A DNA stretch of 64,000 nucleotides from positions 460,363-524,362 of the forward strand of contig NZ_VZQZ01000002.1 in the NCBI RefSeq assembly GCF_008802365.1. The letters run 5' to 3'. Each line of letters opens with the position of its first letter. The stretch's first letter is position 1. The notes under the pieces were generated by a model. The model worked only from the letters and a program-made list of their open reading frames with translations, searched no databases and had not been told where the DNA came from. The stretch comes from Oryzomonas japonica. GTDB lineage: Bacteria > Desulfobacterota > Desulfuromonadia > Geobacterales > Pseudopelobacteraceae. The position numbers and the translations under genes were made by a program. This document shows positions 26,799 through 37,141 of the stretch, piece by piece.

Positions 26799-27851
26799 TT
26801 GAGCGAACGAAGGATAACCTATAAGGATGCCGGGGTTGATATAGCGGCCGGCAACAGCTTTGTCAGCATGATCAAACCGCTGGTCAAGGCCACGTCCCGC
26901 CCGGAGGTCATGGCAGATATCGGCGGTTTCGGCGGCCTTTTTTCGTTAAATACGGCCAAATATAAAAACCCGGTGCTCGTGTCCGGGACCGACGGCGTCG
27001 GCACCAAGCTCAGGATCGCCTTTATGGCAGACCGCCACGATACTGTTGGCATCGATCTGGTGGCCATGTGCGTCAACGATATTGTGGTACAGGGAGCGGA
27101 ACCGCTCTTTTTTCTCGACTACCTGGCAACCGGCAGGCTCCTGCCCGAGAAAGCGGCGGACGTCGTCAAAGGGATCGCCGAAGGGTGCAAACAGGCCGGC
27201 TGTGCCCTTATCGGCGGCGAAACGGCTGAAATGCCCGGCTTCTACGCCGATGGCGAATACGATATCGCCGGTTTTGCCGTAGGGGTGGTGGAACGGGACA
27301 ACATCATCGACGGTTCGGGCATTTCCGTAGGCAACCGCCTGATCGGCATAGCCTCCAGCGGACTCCACAGCAACGGCTACTCGTTGGCGCGCAAGCTCAT
27401 CTTCGAACGCATGGGGCTGTCCCTGGACTCCCAATTGGCCGGCACCGGCCGGACCGTCTGCGAAGAGTTGCTTACGCCGACACGCATCTATATCCGTTCC
27501 ATCATGAACCTGCTCAAGGATTTCAGGATTAACGGCATTGCCCATATCACCGGAGGCGGGCTGCTGGAAAACATCCCCCGTATCCTGCCCAAGGGGTGTA
27601 AAGCCACCATTCACCTGGATCGATGGGAACGGCAGCCTCTTTTTCATATCTTGCAGGAGGCCGGCAACGTTGAACGTGCGGAGATGTACCGCACCTTCAA
27701 CATGGGGATCGGCATGGTGGTGGCTGTCTCGGAGGAGGAATCCGAGGATATCGTCTACCGTCTGAAGGGACTTGGCGAGCAGGCCTGGGTTATCGGCGAT
27801 ATTACCACCTGCGCGGATGGCAGCGAGTGCGTCGAACTGGTGGAGGGGTAG
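26799..27851 (+). CDS. purM: Phosphoribosylformylglycinamidine cyclo-ligase
   Basis: AIR synthetase, the fifth step of purine synthesis: FGAM + ATP gives AIR. The family signatures are present: YKDAGVDI near the N-terminus, [33 protein letters not shown] and the glycine-rich [16 protein letters not shown] start at 26799 with AAGGAGG eight bases upstream gives 350 residues, the usual length (E. coli about 345). Upstream open frame belongs to the pilB promoter region. It overlaps the GTG of purN by one base. Confidence 0.95.
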   Translation: MSERRITYKDAGVDIAAGNSFVSMIKPLVKATSRPEVMADIGGFGGLFSLNTAKYKNPVLVSGTDGVGTKLRIAFMADRHDTVGIDLVAMCVNDIVVQGAEPLFFLDYLATGRLLPEKAADVVKGIAEGCKQAGCALIGGETAEMPGFYADGEYDIAGFAVGVVERDNIIDGSGISVGNRLIGIASSGLHSNGYSLARKLIFERMGLSLDSQLAGTGRTVCEELLTPTRIYIRSIMNLLKDFRINGIAHITGGGLLENIPRILPKGCKATIHLDRWERQPLFHILQEAGNVERAEMYRTFNMGIGMVVAVSEEESEDIVYRLKGLGEQAWVIGDITTCADGSECVELVEG

Positions 27852-28471
27852 TGACTGACGGAAACCCGGTCAGGCTGGCGGTTCTGGTTTCGGGAAACGG
27901 CACCAATCTCCAGGCCGTTATCGACCGAATTGCGTCAGGCGGGATAAATGCCACCATTGCGTGCGTGATCAGCAACAGACATGATGCCTTTGCCCTGAAA
28001 CGCGCCGAGAAACACAACATTCCGGCAATCATCCACGAGAGTGGCGCTTACGCCAACCGCCGGGAGTACGATGCCGTCCTGGTAGATATGTTGCGGGACC
28101 GTGGCGTTGAACTGGTGGTCCTGGCCGGCTTCATGCGGATTCTGACCGATGTGATGGTCACGGCGTTCCCCCATGCCATCATGAACATTCACCCTGCCCT
28201 TTTGCCGGCTTTCCCGGGCCTTCACGCCCAGAAGCAAGCCCTTGACTACGGTGTTCGCTTTACCGGCTGCACGGTTCACTTCGTGGACGGCGGAACCGAC
28301 ACCGGTCCGATCCTCCTTCAGGCGGTCGTTCCCGTCCTGGAAGACGACACGGAAGAAAAACTTGCGGCCCGCATTCAGCACGAGGAGCATCGTATCTACC
28401 CCGAGGCCATACGTCTCTTCTGCGCGGGGAAGTTTTGTGTGGACGGCAGACGGGTACGGCTGTCGCCATAA
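27851..28471 (+). CDS. purN: Phosphoribosylglycinamide formyltransferase
   Basis: GAR transformylase (step 3 of purine synthesis), using 10-formyl-tetrahydrofolate. The N-terminus RLAVLVSGNGTNLQ binds phosphate, and IMNIHPALLPAFPG carries the catalytic Asn and His with the later Asp in DGGTDTGPIL. Length is 206 residues, as usual. The GTG start uses the last base of the purM stop codon (taGTG), with GGAGGGG just upstream, so purM and purN are translationally coupled. Confidence 0.94.
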   Translation: MTDGNPVRLAVLVSGNGTNLQAVIDRIASGGINATIACVISNRHDAFALKRAEKHNIPAIIHESGAYANRREYDAVLVDMLRDRGVELVVLAGFMRILTDVMVTAFPHAIMNIHPALLPAFPGLHAQKQALDYGVRFTGCTVHFVDGGTDTGPILLQAVVPVLEDDTEEKLAARIQHEEHRIYPEAIRLFCAGKFCVDGRRVRLSP

Positions 28472-28477
28472 TTTCTC

Positions 28478-28507
28478 TTGACAACGCAACTGCAGTAGTG
28501 TTAGTAA
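28478..28507 (+). promoter_or_regulatory. Sigma-70 promoter of rpsT
   Basis: A perfect TTGACA (28478-28483) starting seven bases after the purN stop codon, then 18 bases to TAGTAA (28502-28507). Start near 28514 gives a 45-base leader to the rpsT TTG. Confidence 0.6.
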
Positions 28508-28559
28508 ACTAGCTTCAATTTAGATATTACTCGCGGAAAGAATCACACGGAGGTGCAGC

Positions 28560-28823
28560 TTGGCACATCATAAGTCGGCAATCAAAAGGATTAAACAGAA
28601 CGCCAAGAGGAGTGCCCGCAACCGGCACGTTACCTCAACGCTGAAGACATATATCAAGCGGGTGCGCGAGGCTGTCGAGGCCAAGGACAAGGAAGCAGCT
28701 ACCGCAGCCCTGAAGGCCGCCATTCCGGTCATCGATGCTTCTGCTTCGAAAGGCGTGATCCACAACTCCAATGCCTCCAGAAACGTTTCGCGCCTGACCA
28801 GGCTCGTCAATACCCTGGGTTAA
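28560..28823 (+). CDS. rpsT: 30S ribosomal protein S20
   Basis: An 87-residue basic protein: [21 protein letters not shown] is the conserved S20 N-terminus, and the C-terminus ends in [15 protein letters not shown]. It binds the 5' domain and helix 44 of 16S rRNA. The start is TTG with GGAGG nine bases upstream; E. coli rpsT also begins with a UUG codon, where it takes part in translational feedback. A strong terminator follows. Confidence 0.96.
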   Translation: MAHHKSAIKRIKQNAKRSARNRHVTSTLKTYIKRVREAVEAKDKEAATAALKAAIPVIDASASKGVIHNSNASRNVSRLTRLVNTLG

Positions 28824-28852
28824 CACCAATCGCGCACGACATAAGGTCACAC

Positions 28853-28892
28853 AAAGGGGACTCCCATGCAATGGGAGCCCCCTTTGTTTTTA
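28853..28892 (+). terminator. Rho-independent terminator of rpsT
   Basis: A long stem CAAAGGGGACTCCCAT (28853-28868) with ATGGGAGCCCCCTTTG (28872-28887), three-base loop and one mismatch, followed by TTTTT (28888-28892). It ends the rpsT message about 30 bases after the stop codon. Confidence 0.92.
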
Positions 28893-28929
28893 GCGGGAGC
28901 AACAACGCTTTTCCCAAAGGGTCCGTTCA

Positions 28930-31005
28930 ATGAATGCAAACGACTATCAGGAAATCCGGCACCTGTTTGATGAATACCTTCGGATGTACGCATCCCGCGA
29001 CGACCGTCTCACCACATGTTTCAGCAATGATTTTTCCGGCTTCACAGGAGGCGGAGATTTTCTCGTCAAAGACAGGGAAGAATGGGTGGCGATTACCCGC
29101 CAGGACTTCGCCCAGGTCAAAGATCCGCTCCGCATCGAGCTCAAGGACCTGGCAATCCAATCCCTGTCTGATACGATTGCTGTGACTACCGGATTCTTCA
29201 CCATTCACCTGCCAATCAAAGACTACATTCTGTCACGAGAGACCGCCCGCCTTGTGCTGATATTCCGCAAGGAATCCACCGAGTGGAAAATCGCGCATAG
29301 TAGCATTTCCATTCCCTACTACCTGGTCCGTGAGGGCGAAGTGTATCCTATGAAGGGGTTGGTGGAACGCAATCAGCTTCTGGAAGAGCAGATTGCCGAG
29401 CGGACTCTGCAGCTTTCCGAGGCAAATGATAAACTTCGACAGACAAATGAAAAGCTGGCGAGAGAGGTCGAAGAACACAAACGCACGGAATTAGCCAATA
29501 CGAGATTATTGCTGCAACAACGCGCCATATTGGACAACCTGCCCATGATAGCGTGGCTCAAAGACTCAGAAGGTCGTCTTGCAATGGTTAACGAGCCATA
29601 TGCCGAGGCCTGTGGTCATACGGTAGATGATTGCATCGGCAAAACCGACCTGGAGTTATTCCCCCTGGAAATGGCCAAGAGCTATATCGCCGACGACCGT
29701 GAGGTGTGTACCACCGGCCAGAAGAGACAGTTGGAAGAGCAAGTCGCAACACCGGATGGCACAAAGTGGCACCTTACGTATAAGACTCCACTCTTTGACG
29801 AACTGGGTAGAGTCGCTGGTATAATGGGAATTGCCTTGGACATCTCATATCTCAAAGAACATGAAAAAGAAGAACTGAGGGTTCAGAAACTGGAATCGCT
29901 GGGAGTACTCGCCGGCGGCATTGCCCACGACTTCAACAATATTCTTACCGGGATCATGGGAAACATATCCCTTGCCAAGATGTCCCTTGATGACACGCAC
30001 AAGTCATATAAAGCCCTGGTTGGGGCTGAAAAAGCATCGGTGCGGGCCACCGAACTGGCTCGTCAACTCCTGACCTTTGCCCGCGGTGGCGAACCTGTCA
30101 AGAATGTTGTTTCACTCCAGCATCTTGCAAATGAAACAATGTCACTGGTTCTTCACGGTTCCAATGTCAGGGGCGTCGTTGACATCCCCGATTCAATTCA
30201 CGCGATAGAAGCGGATGAAGGGCAGATCAGTCAGGCATTCCACAACATTATTATAAACGCTACGCAAGCGATGCCGGGTGGCGGGGTCTTGACCGTCTCT
30301 GCTCGCAACGAGACGCTTGCCGGCAGGAATAGCATGGCACTTCCTCCCGGCCCATATATCTGCCTCGCCTTTACCGATGAAGGCTGCGGAATATCGGATA
30401 CTGATCTGGAAAAGATCTTTGATCCCTATTTCACAACCAAGGTCAGCGGGAATGGCCTGGGGCTTGCTTCAACCCATTCAATAATCAGCAGGCATGGCGG
30501 ACATATCAGCGTCAGTTCTCTCGTAGATAAAGGTGCTACCTTCACAATCCATCTGCCGTCAATCGGAGAGACTCTTCCGAAATGTCCGACCGAACCTGTC
30601 ACACAAACCTCCAAAGATCATAGTGGAGGTTCAATTCTTGTCATGGACGATGAAGAGATGATCCGGGAACTAACGACGGGAATGCTTGAAGAAATCGGGT
30701 ATCACGTTACGACCTGTGGCGCAGGATCAGAAGCCATACGGTACTATGAAGCGGCAAAGGAATCAGGAACGCCTTTCTCGGCGGTAATTATGGATCTGAC
30801 CATTCCGGGAGGCATGGGTGGCAGGGAAGCGGCTGAAAAAATCCTTGATATTGATCCGGCGGCGCGACTGATAGTTTCCAGCGGTTATTCAAACGATCCG
30901 ATCATGTCCGACTATCGTACCTACGGTTTTACCGGCGCTATCGCAAAACCATACAGGGTCAATGAACTGGCGGAAATGCTGCGTTCAGCACTGCATGATC
31001 GTTAG
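28930..31005 (+). CDS. Hybrid sensor histidine kinase with SnoaL-like, PAS and receiver domains
   Basis: A soluble 691-residue kinase. Residues 1-130 resemble a SnoaL/NTF2-like fold (FDEYLRMYASRD..., TGFFTIH, WKIAHSSIS), unusual as a sensor module. A coiled coil (140-190) leads to a PAS domain (about 195-315), a HisKA domain with His in GGIAHDFNNIL (near 330), an HATPase domain with G-rich motifs DEGCGIS and GNGLGLAS, and a C-terminal receiver (about 570-690) with the acidic pair DDEE, acceptor Asp in IMDLTIPG and Lys in IAKPYR. This internal receiver at the C-terminus is typical of NtrB-like kinases with own receiver. No transmembrane segments. No partner regulator is adjacent; the input is unknown. 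Confidence 0.87.
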   Translation: MNANDYQEIRHLFDEYLRMYASRDDRLTTCFSNDFSGFTGGGDFLVKDREEWVAITRQDFAQVKDPLRIELKDLAIQSLSDTIAVTTGFFTIHLPIKDYILSRETARLVLIFRKESTEWKIAHSSISIPYYLVREGEVYPMKGLVERNQLLEEQIAERTLQLSEANDKLRQTNEKLAREVEEHKRTELANTRLLLQQRAILDNLPMIAWLKDSEGRLAMVNEPYAEACGHTVDDCIGKTDLELFPLEMAKSYIADDREVCTTGQKRQLEEQVATPDGTKWHLTYKTPLFDELGRVAGIMGIALDISYLKEHEKEELRVQKLESLGVLAGGIAHDFNNILTGIMGNISLAKMSLDDTHKSYKALVGAEKASVRATELARQLLTFARGGEPVKNVVSLQHLANETMSLVLHGSNVRGVVDIPDSIHAIEADEGQISQAFHNIIINATQAMPGGGVLTVSARNETLAGRNSMALPPGPYICLAFTDEGCGISDTDLEKIFDPYFTTKVSGNGLGLASTHSIISRHGGHISVSSLVDKGATFTIHLPSIGETLPKCPTEPVTQTSKDHSGGSILVMDDEEMIRELTTGMLEEIGYHVTTCGAGSEAIRYYEAAKESGTPFSAVIMDLTIPGGMGGREAAEKILDIDPAARLIVSSGYSNDPIMSDYRTYGFTGAIAKPYRVNELAEMLRSALHDR

Positions 31006-31031
31006 ATAAAAATCATTTTTTAAACACGAAA

Positions 31032-31058
31032 GCGCGCAGATAGAAGAGATCAGCGCGC
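31032..31058 (-). terminator. Hairpin between convergent genes, possible weak terminator
   Basis: GCGCGC (31032-31037) and GCGCGC (31053-31058) with a 15-base interval that pairs further (GAT/ATC) after one mismatch. On the minus strand it is followed by TTTCGTGTTTAAAAAA, only a weak T tract. It lies between the kinase (plus) and holA (minus) 3' ends. Confidence 0.45.
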
Positions 31059-31118
31059 CGGAATGAAGGCGAGTGCACACCCGCTTGGCGAGTATGCGCT
31101 CGCATCAGTTTGATTGGG

Positions 31119-32123
31119 TTACTGCGCTAAAGACGACGTACAGATCCCGACCACAAGGCCATGCATCAGGGTTGCGGGCTGCCCTCCACCTGTCTTGGAC
31201 GCGACATCGCAACGATAGAGCTCTTCGAACAGCCTTCCCAATTCACCCCGCGAGAAGTTTTTCGCCTGCTGGACAACTTCCCCCAGAAAAAACGTGTGGA
31301 TGTTGAGTTCCCGGCCGATATCGGCCTGGGACACCCTGCGATCCAGCAACTCCCTGATCCGCCACAGTTGCCGGAAATGTCGTGTCAGGGCCCCAATCAT
31401 CATCGGAGCATCTTCACCATTGCGAAAGAGTGCCCCAAGACTCTTGAGGGCGTTCTGCAGATCGCGCATACCGAGGAAGCGGGCAAGCTCGAAGGCGGTA
31501 AACGCCTTGCTGCTGCTGGCGATGACGCGCACGTCCTCCACGGTTATCCGCGACCGGTCGCCGCAGTACACGGCCAGCTTTTCTACTTGCGACGACAACT
31601 CCTGGAGGTTGTTGCCGATCAGAAGAGACAGCAATCCGGCGGCGGCCGGGTCGATCGTCTTTCCCTGGGCCACCGCCTCGCTCTGGATAAAGCCGCTCAG
31701 CTTGTTGTCGTAGAGCCGCTTGTATTCCACCAGACACCCCTGTTTCTTGAGTTCCTGGAAGAATTTCTTGCGTTGGTCGATCTTGGCGCCGGTAAACACG
31801 AGGCACGTGGTTGCGGCCGGATTGCGGACATACGGCAGCAGGCTCTCCAGAACATCGGCCTTGAGCGCATCCGCGCGTTTTACCAGCACCGCACGCCGCT
31901 CGGCGAACATGGGCAGGGTCTGGGCGGCATCGAGGATTTCAACCCCTTTGGTTTCATTGCCGTAGAAGACATTGAAGTTGAAATCCTTGAGTGAAGGATC
32001 GATGGCCCGTTCCAGCAATTGATGGACAGTCCGTTCGATCAGGAACGTCTCTTCGCCGTACAGATAGATGAGCGCCGGTATGGTCCCCTTGTTAAGGGCG
32101 GTTTCAAGCTCCTGAGCGGTCAT
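31119..32123 (-). CDS. holA: DNA polymerase III subunit delta
   Basis: The delta subunit of the clamp loader, 334 residues. The family N-terminus IPALIYLYGEETFLIERTV, YYGNETKG-like middle (here VFYGNETKG) and the collar-domain tail LGMRDLQNALKSL and GGGQPATLMHGLVVGI are recognisable. Delta opens the beta clamp through its N-terminal AAA-like domain. The ATG at 32123 lies just three bases before the end of lptE, in the common lptE-holA order seen downstream of leuS in many bacteria. Confidence 0.92.
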   Translation of the reverse strand: MTAQELETALNKGTIPALIYLYGEETFLIERTVHQLLERAIDPSLKDFNFNVFYGNETKGVEILDAAQTLPMFAERRAVLVKRADALKADVLESLLPYVRNPAATTCLVFTGAKIDQRKKFFQELKKQGCLVEYKRLYDNKLSGFIQSEAVAQGKTIDPAAAGLLSLLIGNNLQELSSQVEKLAVYCGDRSRITVEDVRVIASSSKAFTAFELARFLGMRDLQNALKSLGALFRNGEDAPMMIGALTRHFRQLWRIRELLDRRVSQADIGRELNIHTFFLGEVVQQAKNFSRGELGRLFEELYRCDVASKTGGGQPATLMHGLVVGICTSSLAQ

Positions 32124-32125
32124 GA

Positions 32126-32656
32126 TCAGTACGCCTGTTCCACGGTCACAAGAAACCTGTCGGCCAGGGTCCGGGAGGCCGCCTTCAGGGCCGCCTCCTC
32201 GGCGTTATGCTGCAGGGCCAGGTCCGTGGACGCGGGGAAGTCCTGAAACGCCTGGACGGTTCCCTTCCACACAGGGGCCGTCCCGCCCTTTTGATGCAAT
32301 TCCAGATCAACAGAGATAGTCAGACGGTATTCCTTAACCTGGTCTGCGGCAGAATAGGAGACCGCCTTGAGGGTATAGGAAGCCAGCTTGCCCCGCACCC
32401 TGAGGTCGGCCGTGGCCTCCCTGTCCGCCGGGGCCAGTCCCCGCATGGTGTGACTTTCCTCGTACAACGCCCGCCGGATAACGGTCTGGGCTGTGGGGCT
32501 GACCGTCTCGTTGACGATGAACGCCACCCAGATCGACTGACCCGTTGTCAGCGTGTTTCCAGCCGTTCCGGCAAAGCGATAGCCACACCCCGCACATAAC
32601 AACATGCAGCAGAGCAGCAGGAACGAGAAAGAGCGGAATAGACCTCCGAAAGACAT
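32126..32656 (-). CDS. lptE: LPS-assembly lipoprotein LptE
   Basis: An outer-membrane lipoprotein, 176 residues, that plugs the LptD barrel for lipopolysaccharide insertion. Signal peptide with lipobox LLCAGC (Cys near residue 22), then GYRFAG, the conserved LptE opening, and the IWVAFIVNET and VRGKLASYTLKAVSYSAADQVKEYRLTIS strand pattern (key residues YR, T, VS, Y). GGGGGAGGGG lies upstream of the ATG at 32656; a longer frame opens at 32770 but would remove the signal peptide. Located between leuS and holA as in most proteobacteria. Confidence 0.88.
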   Translation of the reverse strand: MSFGGLFRSFSFLLLCCMLLCAGCGYRFAGTAGNTLTTGQSIWVAFIVNETVSPTAQTVIRRALYEESHTMRGLAPADREATADLRVRGKLASYTLKAVSYSAADQVKEYRLTISVDLELHQKGGTAPVWKGTVQAFQDFPASTDLALQHNAEEAALKAASRTLADRFLVTVEQAY

Positions 32657-32667
32657 ATCCCCTCCCC

Positions 32668-35139
32668 CTACGCCGCCACGATGTTGATCAGCTTGCCCGG
32701 TACGCAGATAACCTTGCGCACCTGTTTGCCCTCGAGAAACGGGAGCACCTTTTCGTCCGCCAGGGCGCACTTCTCGAGTTCCTCCATACTGGTCCCGGCA
32801 CTCACCGTGATCCGGGTACGGAGCTTCCCGTTGACCTGAACAACAACCAATATTTCTTCATCCACGACCGCATCCCGGTCGTATTCCGGCCAGGCGGTGC
32901 GGGAAAGGGGGGTGGTATTGCCGAGGCGCTGCCACAACTCCTCACTCACGTGCGGGACAAAGGGAGCCAGCAGCAGCACCGTGGTTTCCAATGCCTCTTT
33001 CATGACGGCGCCGTACTGTGGCGTTTGGAGATCCGCGGGCTGGAGCGTATTGAGCAGTTCCATGATCGATGCGATGGCGGTATTGAAATGGAAACGCTCT
33101 TCGATGTCCTCGGTCACCTTTTTGATGGTCTTGTGTACGGCGCGGCGCAGCGTGCGTTCCTCAGCCGTAAGCGTTGCCAGGTCCGGCGCAGCGGCGTTTT
33201 TCACCAGGTCGAGGCGATCATGGACCAGTTTCCACACGCGGTTGATGAAACGGAACGAGCCGTCCACCCCTTGGTCGCTCCAGTCCAGATCCTTTTCCGG
33301 CGGCGCCGCAAACAGGGAAAAGAGGCGGGCCGTATCGGCACCGTAACGCTCGATGAGGGCATTGGGATCGACTACATTACCCTTGGATTTACTCATCTTG
33401 GTGCCATCTTTGATGACCATGCCCTGGGTCAACAGGTTGGTGAAAGGTTCATCGCAGGAGACGTACCCCAGGTCGCGCAACACCTTGGTAAAGAAACGGG
33501 CATACAGAAGATGCAGGACGGCGTGTTCGATACCGCCGATATACTGGTCAACGGACATCCAGTAATCCACGCGCTTGCGGTCCAGGGGGCCATCCTGGAA
33601 ATCAGGGCAGCAATAGCGCAGGAAATACCAGGACGACTCGACGAAAGTGTCCATGGTGTCGGTTTCGCGGCGCGCCGCCTTGCCGCATGTGGGACACGTG
33701 CAGTTGACAAAGGAGTCCAGCTTGGCCAGCGGGCTGCCCCCTTCACCACTGAACTCCACGTCCATGGGAAGCCGTACCGGCAGGTCCTTTTCCGGCACCG
33801 GCACCACGCCGCAATTTTCGCAGTAGATTACCGGGATGGGGTTCCCCCAGTAACGTTGCCGGGAGATTCCCCAATCGCGCAAACGGAAATTGACCGTTTT
33901 CTTGCCGATCCCCTCCTGTTCCAGGTAATCGGCGATGGCCTCTTTGGCGGCATCGCTCTTCAGGCCGTCGAACCGGCCCGAGTTGACCAGTGTTCCGGTC
34001 TCGGTAAAGGCGGCCTTCATGGTGGCGGTATCGAGGCTCTCCCCTTCCGGCTGGATCACGACCTGGAGCGGCAGCGAATATTTACGGGCAAACTCAAAGT
34101 CACGCTGGTCGTGGGTCGGCACCGCCATGACCGCGCCGGTGCCGTAGTCGGTCAGGACAAAGTTGGCCAGATACACCGGCATGCGGGCCTTGGTGAGAGG
34201 ATTGATGCAGTAGGAACCGGTGAAGACCCCTTCCTTTTCAAAGTCTTCCGCGGTCCGCTTGATGCGGTCGGTTTTTTTAACCTTTTCGATAAAGGCATCG
34301 ACCTCGGCTTTCCGGTCGGGAGTGGTCAGTTGCTGGGCCAAGGGGTGTTCGGGGGCCAGGGACATGAAGGTGGCGCCAAAAACCGTATCCTGGCGGGTCG
34401 TAAAGACCTTAACGGACTCGCTGCGCCCTTCCAGAGGAAAATCGATCTCGCAACCGATACTCTTGCCGATCCAGTTGCGTTGCATGACCAGCACCCGTTC
34501 CGGCCACCCTGGAAGTTTAAAGGTCCAGTCCAGCAACTCCTCGGCATAATCGGTGATGCGGAAGAACCACTGATCAAGCTCCTTCTGCTTGACCTCGCTG
34601 TCGCAACGCCAGCAGGCACCGTCTTCCACCTGTTCGTTAGCCAGCACGGTCTCGCATTTCGGGCACCAGTTGACAAAGGAAGTCTTCTTGTACGCCAACC
34701 CCTTGGCGAGCATCTCCAGAAAGATCTTCTGCTCCCAGCGGTAATATGCCACATCGCAGGTGGCAAGTTCGCGGCCCCAGTCGTAGGAAAGCCCCATTTT
34801 CTTGAGCTGGCCGCGCATATAGTCGATGTTTTCATGGGTCCACTTGGCCGGATGGCTCTTATTCTGGATGGCGGCATTTTCAGCCGGCATCCCGAAGGCA
34901 TCCCATCCCATGGGATGAAGCACGTTGAAGCCGCGCATCTTCTTGAACCTGCCGACCACATCGCCGATGGAATAATTGCGCACGTGGCCCATATGTATCC
35001 TGCCGGAGGGATAGGGAAACATCTCCAGCAGATAGTACTTCTTCTTATCCTGATCTTCGGTGACGGCAAAGGATGCCGCTTCTTCCCAACAGCTCTGCCA
35101 TTTTTCTTCTATATCCTTGGGGATGTACTTCAGTTCCAC
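32668..35139 (-). CDS. leuS: Leucyl-tRNA synthetase
   Basis: A class I synthetase of 823 residues. HMGH at the HIGH position near residue 50, the CP1 editing domain (about 225-420, with the [18 protein letters not shown] editing site), the KMSKSKGN signature near 585 and a C-terminal anticodon domain. GTG at 35139 with AAAGGAA at eight bases is chosen; the frame is open to 35190 but the extra residues are not family-like. Upstream is the chemotaxis operon; downstream lptE and holA follow in the usual leuS-lptE-holA order. Confidence 0.95.
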   Translation of the reverse strand: MELKYIPKDIEEKWQSCWEEAASFAVTEDQDKKKYYLLEMFPYPSGRIHMGHVRNYSIGDVVGRFKKMRGFNVLHPMGWDAFGMPAENAAIQNKSHPAKWTHENIDYMRGQLKKMGLSYDWGRELATCDVAYYRWEQKIFLEMLAKGLAYKKTSFVNWCPKCETVLANEQVEDGACWRCDSEVKQKELDQWFFRITDYAEELLDWTFKLPGWPERVLVMQRNWIGKSIGCEIDFPLEGRSESVKVFTTRQDTVFGATFMSLAPEHPLAQQLTTPDRKAEVDAFIEKVKKTDRIKRTAEDFEKEGVFTGSYCINPLTKARMPVYLANFVLTDYGTGAVMAVPTHDQRDFEFARKYSLPLQVVIQPEGESLDTATMKAAFTETGTLVNSGRFDGLKSDAAKEAIADYLEQEGIGKKTVNFRLRDWGISRQRYWGNPIPVIYCENCGVVPVPEKDLPVRLPMDVEFSGEGGSPLAKLDSFVNCTCPTCGKAARRETDTMDTFVESSWYFLRYCCPDFQDGPLDRKRVDYWMSVDQYIGGIEHAVLHLLYARFFTKVLRDLGYVSCDEPFTNLLTQGMVIKDGTKMSKSKGNVVDPNALIERYGADTARLFSLFAAPPEKDLDWSDQGVDGSFRFINRVWKLVHDRLDLVKNAAAPDLATLTAEERTLRRAVHKTIKKVTEDIEERFHFNTAIASIMELLNTLQPADLQTPQYGAVMKEALETTVLLLAPFVPHVSEELWQRLGNTTPLSRTAWPEYDRDAVVDEEILVVVQVNGKLRTRITVSAGTSMEELEKCALADEKVLPFLEGKQVRKVICVPGKLINIVAA

Positions 35140-35204
35140 AATTCTGTTCCTTTCTGGACAATAAAATTGGATTACGTTTAAAGAGCACATGTGGCGATAC
35201 GAGA

Positions 35205-36266
35205 TTATGTAAATGAGCCTTTAGCCAGGATCTCCCGGTGCACGCAGTGCATGGGGACAACCTTGTCCACAAGGCCGGTCGCTACGGCTTCGCGCGGCAT
35301 CCCGTAGACAACGGCCGTTTCATCGGATTCGGCTATCACAAAGCCGCCCTGGTCTTTGACTTTGCGAACGCCCTTGGTGCCGTCATTTCCCATGCCGGTC
35401 AGGATGACGGCAATCATGCGCTTTTTGTAGATATCGGCACAGGATTCCAGCATGACATCCACCGACGGCACATAACGGTCGGCACTCGTGGGAGGGACGA
35501 CCCGCACAACAGCCCGTCCGTCGTGCGGTTCCAGCACGAGGTTCGAACCTCCGGGCGCTATCAGCGCCCTGCCCGGCAGCACCAAATCGCCATCCACAGC
35601 CTCCTTTACCTCGAACAGGGAGGCGCGGTTCAAGCGCTCGGCAAAGGCACGGGTGAAACCTGACGGCATGTGCTGGGCCACCACGACGGCAAAGGGGTAC
35701 GCCCTCTCGAATGCGGAGAAGAAAAATTGCAGTGCCGGCGGCCCTCCGGTTGAGGCGCCGATGGCGACAAGATCGAAGGGCGATTGGCCAACAACGCCGG
35801 GCTTCGCCGCTCCAGCATCCCCCTGCACCCTTTCATGGGACGGCAACGGTGGCTGCTTTAATCGCGGCAGGCCCTGATTGACAAACTGGAGTACCTTCTG
35901 CTGAAGGTCCTCCCTGATGAGCAGCAGATCGTTGGAGGCCCCGCTGGAAGGCTTTGCCACGAAATCCAGGGCGCCCAGTTCCAAGGCCTTGAACACCTTG
36001 TCTGCGCTGCTCAGGGCGCTCACGACAATCACCGGGGTCGCATAGCGGACCGTCAGGATGCGCAGAAGCGTAAATCCGTCCATTTTCGGCATTTCAAGGT
36101 CAAGGGTGACAAGGTCCGGCTTAAGGGTTGCCACCTTGTGGATCCCCTCCTCGCCATTGGTGGCGTAGCCGACCACCTCGACACATTCGAGTCCTTCGAG
36201 CATCTTGGTGATGGTGCGTCTGCTGAAGGCGGAATCGTCTACGACAAGCACCTTGAGCCTTCTCAT
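35205..36266 (-). CDS. cheB: Chemotaxis protein-glutamate methylesterase CheB
   Basis: A 353-residue two-domain enzyme: receiver domain (1-120) with acceptor D56 and K105, then the methylesterase domain (about 160-350) with catalytic S172 in [10 protein letters not shown]199 in VAQHMPSGF and Asp in ILTGMGNDG. It removes methyl groups from chemoreceptors, but no receptor gene lies in the operon. Its ATG overlaps the cheR stop codon (ATGA). Last gene of the chemotaxis-like operon. Confidence 0.94.
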   Translation of the reverse strand: MRRLKVLVVDDSAFSRRTITKMLEGLECVEVVGYATNGEEGIHKVATLKPDLVTLDLEMPKMDGFTLLRILTVRYATPVIVVSALSSADKVFKALELGALDFVAKPSSGASNDLLLIREDLQQKVLQFVNQGLPRLKQPPLPSHERVQGDAGAAKPGVVGQSPFDLVAIGASTGGPPALQFFFSAFERAYPFAVVVAQHMPSGFTRAFAERLNRASLFEVKEAVDGDLVLPGRALIAPGGSNLVLEPHDGRAVVRVVPPTSADRYVPSVDVMLESCADIYKKRMIAVILTGMGNDGTKGVRKVKDQGGFVIAESDETAVVYGMPREAVATGLVDKVVPMHCVHREILAKGSFT

Positions 36267-37141
36267 AAACCATCTCCCAATGCAGAACGTTCCGGCTTCT
36301 GATAGATCATATCATTCTTGAAGTGGCGCAGCGTAAAAAGCGTGGTGACGTTCATGAGCGACTCGGAATGTCCCAGAAGCAGGAAACCTCCGTCATGGAG
36401 GGATCGGTGAAACTCTTCGACGACCCTCTTCTTGGCCGCCAGGTCAAAATAGATGATCACATTGCGGCAGAAGATGAGATCCATCTTGCCGAGCATCATC
36501 ATGCGGATCTTGTCGAAGAGGTTGAGGTGGCTGATGGTAACCATCTCCCGGATATCGTCCGTCACCTTGAGCCCACCGTCATATTCGTAAAAGAAACGTT
36601 TGATATAGCGTTCGTCAGTCGCCCGGAACGACGATTTCGTGTAGACTCCACGTCGGGCGTGCTGAAGGACCCGCTGACTGATGTCGGTACCGATGATCTC
36701 GATCTTCCACCCCCGCAGACTGGGCATGTCCCGCAGCAACATGGCGATGGTATAGGGTTCTTCTCCCGTTGAACAGCCTGCGCTCCAGATGCGCAACGTA
36801 CGGTCCCCCCGAGCCGACTTGGCGCTGATGAGTTCCGGAATGACTTCATCCGTGAAAGCGGAAAGCTGGAACGATTCCCGGAAGAAATAGGTTTCATTGG
36901 TCGTGAGGACATCCATGATGTCCATCATTTCCTGGTCTTTATTCCGGTCGTATTTCAAAAAGTGATAATATTCGCGGAAATTATTCAGATTCAGGGCGGT
37001 CAGACGGCGGGCAAGACGCTTCTCCAGAAGGTATTTTGAGTCGTCGTCGAAAAAAATGCCGCAATGGCTGTAAATACTGTCCCGTATGATCCGGAACTCA
37101 TCATCGGACATGGGCTGTCCTGTATCCAGGGATAAAGTCAT
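36263..37141 (-). CDS. cheR: Chemotaxis protein methyltransferase CheR
   Basis: A SAM-dependent methyltransferase of 292 residues: N-terminal all-alpha domain (1-80), then the Rossmann core with [11 protein letters not shown] near 85, the SAM motif [14 protein letters not shown] near 120, and [13 protein letters not shown] near 225. It methylates chemoreceptor glutamates. It overlaps the HEAT-repeat gene upstream by four bases (ATGA) and cheB downstream likewise. Confidence 0.94.
   Translation of the reverse strand: MTLSLDTGQPMSDDEFRIIRDSIYSHCGIFFDDDSKYLLEKRLARRLTALNLNNFREYYHFLKYDRNKDQEMMDIMDVLTTNETYFFRESFQLSAFTDEVIPELISAKSARGDRTLRIWSAGCSTGEEPYTIAMLLRDMPSLRGWKIEIIGTDISQRVLQHARRGVYTKSSFRATDERYIKRFFYEYDGGLKVTDDIREMVTISHLNLFDKIRMMMLGKMDLIFCRNVIIYFDLAAKKRVVEEFHRSLHDGGFLLLGHSESLMNVTTLFTLRHFKNDMIYQKPERSALGDGL

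Noticed and set aside
32545-35181. An 878-codon open frame opposite leuS
   Set aside because: Antisense to a certain leucyl-tRNA synthetase with intact HMGH and KMSKS; no recognisable domain.
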